Positions 62,258 to 64,000 of a stretch of DNA of 64,000 nucleotides are shown here, piece by piece. The position numbers and the translations under genes were made by a program. The stretch is from CAYJFQ01 sp964369955. GTDB lineage: Bacteria; Bacillota_I; Bacilli_A; Erysipelotrichales; Erysipelotrichaceae. Location of the stretch: NCBI GenBank assembly GCA_964369955.1, contig CAYJFQ010000001.1:124001-188000 (forward strand). The letters run 5' to 3'. Below the pieces are notes generated by a model. That model was not told where the DNA came from. It saw only the letters and a program-made list of their open reading frames with translations, and made no database searches. Numbering within the stretch: the first letter of the stretch is position 1; each line of letters begins with the position of its first letter.

Positions 62258-62295
62258 AGACAAAAAAGAGGTATCTACTCTGTATCCCCTCTTTT
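62258..62295 (-). terminator. terminator after the bactofilin gene
   Basis: AAAAGAGG and CCTCTTTT (62264-62295) form an 8-bp stem with a 16-nt loop, then a T-run on the minus strand, 11 nt after the bactofilin stop. The giant gene begins 37 nt further on. Confidence 0.75.
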
Positions 62296-62306
62296 GGACT
62301 CGACCA

Positions 62307-62774
62307 TTAATTTTTTGTCTTTTTAGCTTCTTTAACAACCTCTTCATTTTCATATATTGTGATAGGACCTTTAATTCTAGCGCCAGTCTTAATATTGATT
62401 AACGATGCTGATATTTCACCCTCACATATAGCCGATGTATCTAAGGTAATTAATTTAGTTACTTCAATTCTACCTTTAATTGTTCCAGAAGAAGTTAAAT
62501 CATTGCAATTAATGTTACCAAATATTGAGGAATTACTATCAGACTCAATATTCTTCTCTGCAATTATATCCCCATTAACTTTACCACCATTTAAAACTAC
62601 ATTTAAACCATTAATATTTCCATTAATTGAGCCAATAACTTCAACATCACTTTCACTAACCACATCTCCAACTACTTCACCAATTATTACAACTGGAAGT
62701 TTTGATTGGATATTTCCATTAATTATCGTTCCTTCTGTTACGATACTACATTTATTATTTTGTAGATTATCCAC
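62307..62774 (-). CDS. bactofilin (DUF583) cytoskeletal protein
   Basis: This 155-residue bactofilin polymerises without nucleotide into a beta-helix filament at the membrane. Seen: SIVTEGTIINGNIQSKLPVVI at the start (quoted VTEGTIINGNIQSKLP), then regular short beta turns (VIGEVVGDVVSESDVEVIGS, NGGKVNGDIIAEKNIESDS, SGTIKGRIEVTKLI). It has an unstructured Lys/Glu tail. GTG 62774 is chosen: SD AAAGGGG lies 8 nt upstream. It precedes the giant surface-protein gene and may place or organise an envelope structure (inference). Confidence 0.9.
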   Translation of the reverse strand: MDNLQNNKCSIVTEGTIINGNIQSKLPVVIIGEVVGDVVSESDVEVIGSINGNINGLNVVLNGGKVNGDIIAEKNIESDSNSSIFGNINCNDLTSSGTIKGRIEVTKLITLDTSAICEGEISASLINIKTGARIKGPITIYENEEVVKEAKKTKN

Positions 62775-62818
62775 AATAAAATCCCCTTTCAGATTTTTCT
62801 CAATTCAGTTATCTTAAT

Positions 62819-62846
62819 TCTATATCAATTTAGCCTTATTTTTCAA
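62819..62846 (-). promoter_or_regulatory. sigma-A promoter of the bactofilin gene
   Basis: TTGAAA, 16-nt spacer, TATAGA on the minus strand, about 45 nt before the GTG start. Confidence 0.55.
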
Positions 62847-62854
62847 GTTAAATT

Positions 62855-63682
62855 TTAATTATCGATAATTTTACCGATAGAAACAAAATCAGATTTTTCA
62901 ATAATGCTTCTTAATGACTCATTTTTATAAAAATACTTATCCATCATTTCATCTATATCATTAAAAACAATATGTTCATCAGAAATAGGGCCAGTCTTAA
63001 GTACTATTTGAGTTTTAAATATTCCATCATTATGATGTTTATCATATCGGTATATAAAAAACTTTAAGTCACCACATTTCAGTAGAATATCACTGCCTTT
63101 AGGAGCGAGTTTTAAAAAGTCAGCTATTTTATCCCATTTATTTAATTTATCTAAATTATTTTCCACTGTCCTACCTTCTCCTTGAGTAATAGTGTTAACT
63201 ATAATATTTTCTTTAAAATAAACTTGTTGACTGATCATAAAATCAGGATTGTTATTAACAACAAAGATCTTTTTTCCTTTTAAATTAGAATTTTTAACAT
63301 ACTCTAAATCTTCGATAGTTTGATAACCACTAAATTTATCACTGGTCAACACAGTGTGAATATATGCTTCAATTTTACCATATTTCTTAACAGATAATCT
63401 TCTGCTAGTATTTCTAAGCATCCCCATTTGAAAACCATTCTTTGAAGTTGATAAATCATTATTTGTCGCAGGTAAACTTAAGTAAGTTTCACTTAAATAG
63501 TAGCCATTATCATTTTTGTAGATAAATGAACTAAAAATATTTTCTTCTAAATTTTCAGCATAATTATTCACCCAGTAATTTACCGCTTCATCAATAGAAT
63601 TGTAATACACATATTCTTCATAAGGTATTTTTTTTACTAAGTAACAATTATCAATTCTTTCTCTCAAAGACATTTTTTTCAT
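62855..63682 (-). CDS. unknown protein (about 275 aa), possibly leaderless
   Basis: I do not recognise this family. The protein is soluble, with no signal peptide, and rich in Lys, Asn and Tyr. It has two related-looking phrases, YYNSIDEAVNYWVNNYAEN (about 26-44) and VFNDIDEMMDKYFYKNES (about 242-259), suggesting a repeated module at each end. Start: an upstream GTG at 63697 would overlap the -10 box, so ATG 63682 (or ATG 63673) is preferred. TATAAT is exactly 6 nt before ATG 63682 and there is no SD. Confidence 0.72.
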   Translation of the reverse strand: MKKMSLRERIDNCYLVKKIPYEEYVYYNSIDEAVNYWVNNYAENLEENIFSSFIYKNDNGYYLSETYLSLPATNNDLSTSKNGFQMGMLRNTSRRLSVKKYGKIEAYIHTVLTSDKFSGYQTIEDLEYVKNSNLKGKKIFVVNNNPDFMISQQVYFKENIIVNTITQGEGRTVENNLDKLNKWDKIADFLKLAPKGSDILLKCGDLKFFIYRYDKHHNDGIFKTQIVLKTGPISDEHIVFNDIDEMMDKYFYKNESLRSIIEKSDFVSIGKIIDN

Positions 63683-63688
63683 GTAATT

Positions 63689-63717
63689 ATTATACACAAT
63701 TAATTACTTCATTTCAA
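63689..63717 (-). promoter_or_regulatory. sigma-A promoter of the 275-aa unknown
   Basis: TTGAAA, 17-nt spacer, TATAAT on the minus strand, then AATTAC and the ATG. The predicted start site falls on the start codon. Confidence 0.7.
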
Positions 63718-63747
63718 AAAATAAAGGCATTTATAATTTGTTTGTTG

Positions 63748-63753
63748 TATAAT
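63748..63753 (+). promoter_or_regulatory. -10 box of murE, spaced as for a leaderless transcript
   Basis: TATAAT, six bases (TTAAAC), ATG on the plus strand. No clear -35 and no SD. It mirrors the divergent promoter 55 bp away. Confidence 0.5.
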
Positions 63754-63759
63754 TTAAAC

Positions 63760-64000
63760 ATGAAGCTTAATGAAATAATTAATTGTAGTCTAGAAATTGA
63801 AATTAAAGGTATACGTATTAACTCTAAAACCATTGAACCTGGTTTTTTATTTGTTTGTTCAAGTAGTCAAACAATTGATCGACATGACTATATTGAAGAT
63901 GCGATTAATAATGGTGCTGTAGCGATTATCACAACTAAAGATATTGATTTTGATGTTCCTTACGTGAAGGTTGAAAATATTGATCAAACTTTGTTTGATA
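63760..64000 (+). CDS. murE: MurE-like UDP-MurNAc-dipeptide ligase (N-terminal part, cut by window)
   Basis: Only the first 80 codons are present. They match the N-terminal Mur-ligase domain: KGIRINSKTIEPGFLFVC (the SR[K/T]xxPGxLFV motif) and DYIEDAINNGAVAIITT, then VPYVKVENIDQTLFD. The LFVC phrase and the short lead-in favour MurE over MurF. MurE adds the third stem-peptide residue (Lys or diaminopimelate). It is divergent from the 275-aa unknown, 77 bp apart, with TATAAT 6 nt before the ATG. Confidence 0.75.
   Translation, partial: MKLNEIINCSLEIEIKGIRINSKTIEPGFLFVCSSSQTIDRHDYIEDAINNGAVAIITTKDIDFDVPYVKVENIDQTLFD

Noticed and set aside
1..64000. Reassignment of TGA to Trp, as in many Mollicutes
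   Set aside because: Trp is encoded by TGG throughout, and TGA ends mraY and a DRTGG gene at positions that overlap the next start codon.
1..64000. Insertion sequence, integrase or phage remnants
   Set aside because: No transposase, integrase or phage-like gene or terminal inverted repeats were seen; gene content is core or conserved accessory throughout.

Overview
The window is very AT-rich and gene-dense. Nearly every gene lies on the minus strand, with short overlaps or gaps and good Shine-Dalgarno (SD) sites. TGA is a true stop (for example at the mraY/murD junction) and TGG encodes Trp, so the standard bacterial code is used. Several features point to an uncultured or little-studied anaerobic low-GC Bacillota lineage close to the Erysipelotrichia/Mollicutes branch: a Thr T-box on thrS, an mraZ-led cell-division cluster, an electron-bifurcating [FeFe] hydrogenase, a short Smc (974 aa, mollicute-like) and non-mevalonate isoprenoid synthesis (dxr). 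The lineage assignment is inference. Peptidoglycan genes (mraY, murD, a PASTA penicillin-binding protein, murE start) mean the cell is walled.

Layout, left to right (minus-strand transcription runs from right to left). 1-6.3 kb: dnaE, an OmpR-type two-component pair, a DUF554 membrane protein and a truncated HAD phosphatase. 6.3-14.3 kb: smc-ftsY-ylxM-ackA-nrnA and a membrane protein of unknown function. 14.3-21.7 kb: the translation/lipid cluster rpsB-tsf-pyrH-frr-uppS-cdsA-rseP-COG2426-dxr, led by a promoter and a structured leader. 21.8-30.8 kb: recJ, a patatin-like lipase, cardiolipin synthase, a PHP phosphatase, a U32 protein and a GH13 enzyme. 30.9 kb: tRNA-Leu(CAA) on the plus strand. 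31-35 kb: secDF and an NfeD/SPFH pair. 35-41.2 kb: mraZ-rsmH-ftsL-pbp-mraY-murD, with a four-copy MraZ operator. 41.3-42 kb: rpmF and its YceD partner. 42.1-50.3 kb: hydrogenase operon in which the catalytic genes (NuoE-like, 2Fe-2S, NuoF-like, HydA) enclose a regulatory set (two DRTGG proteins, two HATPase proteins, a PHP protein and a HydS-like protein). 50.3-53.7 kb: T-box/thrS, a 54-aa ORF, a Cof-type HAD phosphatase and a 141-aa unknown. 53.7-62.8 kb: a 2838-residue repeat protein behind a bactofilin gene. 62.9-64 kb: an unknown gene divergent from the start of murE.

The most unusual items are these. (1) The giant protein has about nine W-motif repeats followed by 23 Big_3-type Ig-like repeats, an apparent signal/anchor, and no sortase signal. 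(2) The HydS-like protein keeps the presumed H-cluster cysteines but has Phe where the proton-relay Cys should be. (3) Three genes (dnaE, the 280-aa unknown, murE) have TATAAT exactly 6 nt before ATG, suggesting leaderless mRNAs. (4) Two genes (uppS and the Cof phosphatase) have no SD and start exactly 7 nt after a terminator-like hairpin that contains the previous gene's stop codon. (5) A structured, gene-free segment lies between two terminators upstream of mraZ. No stretch longer than 300 bases lacks a gene.
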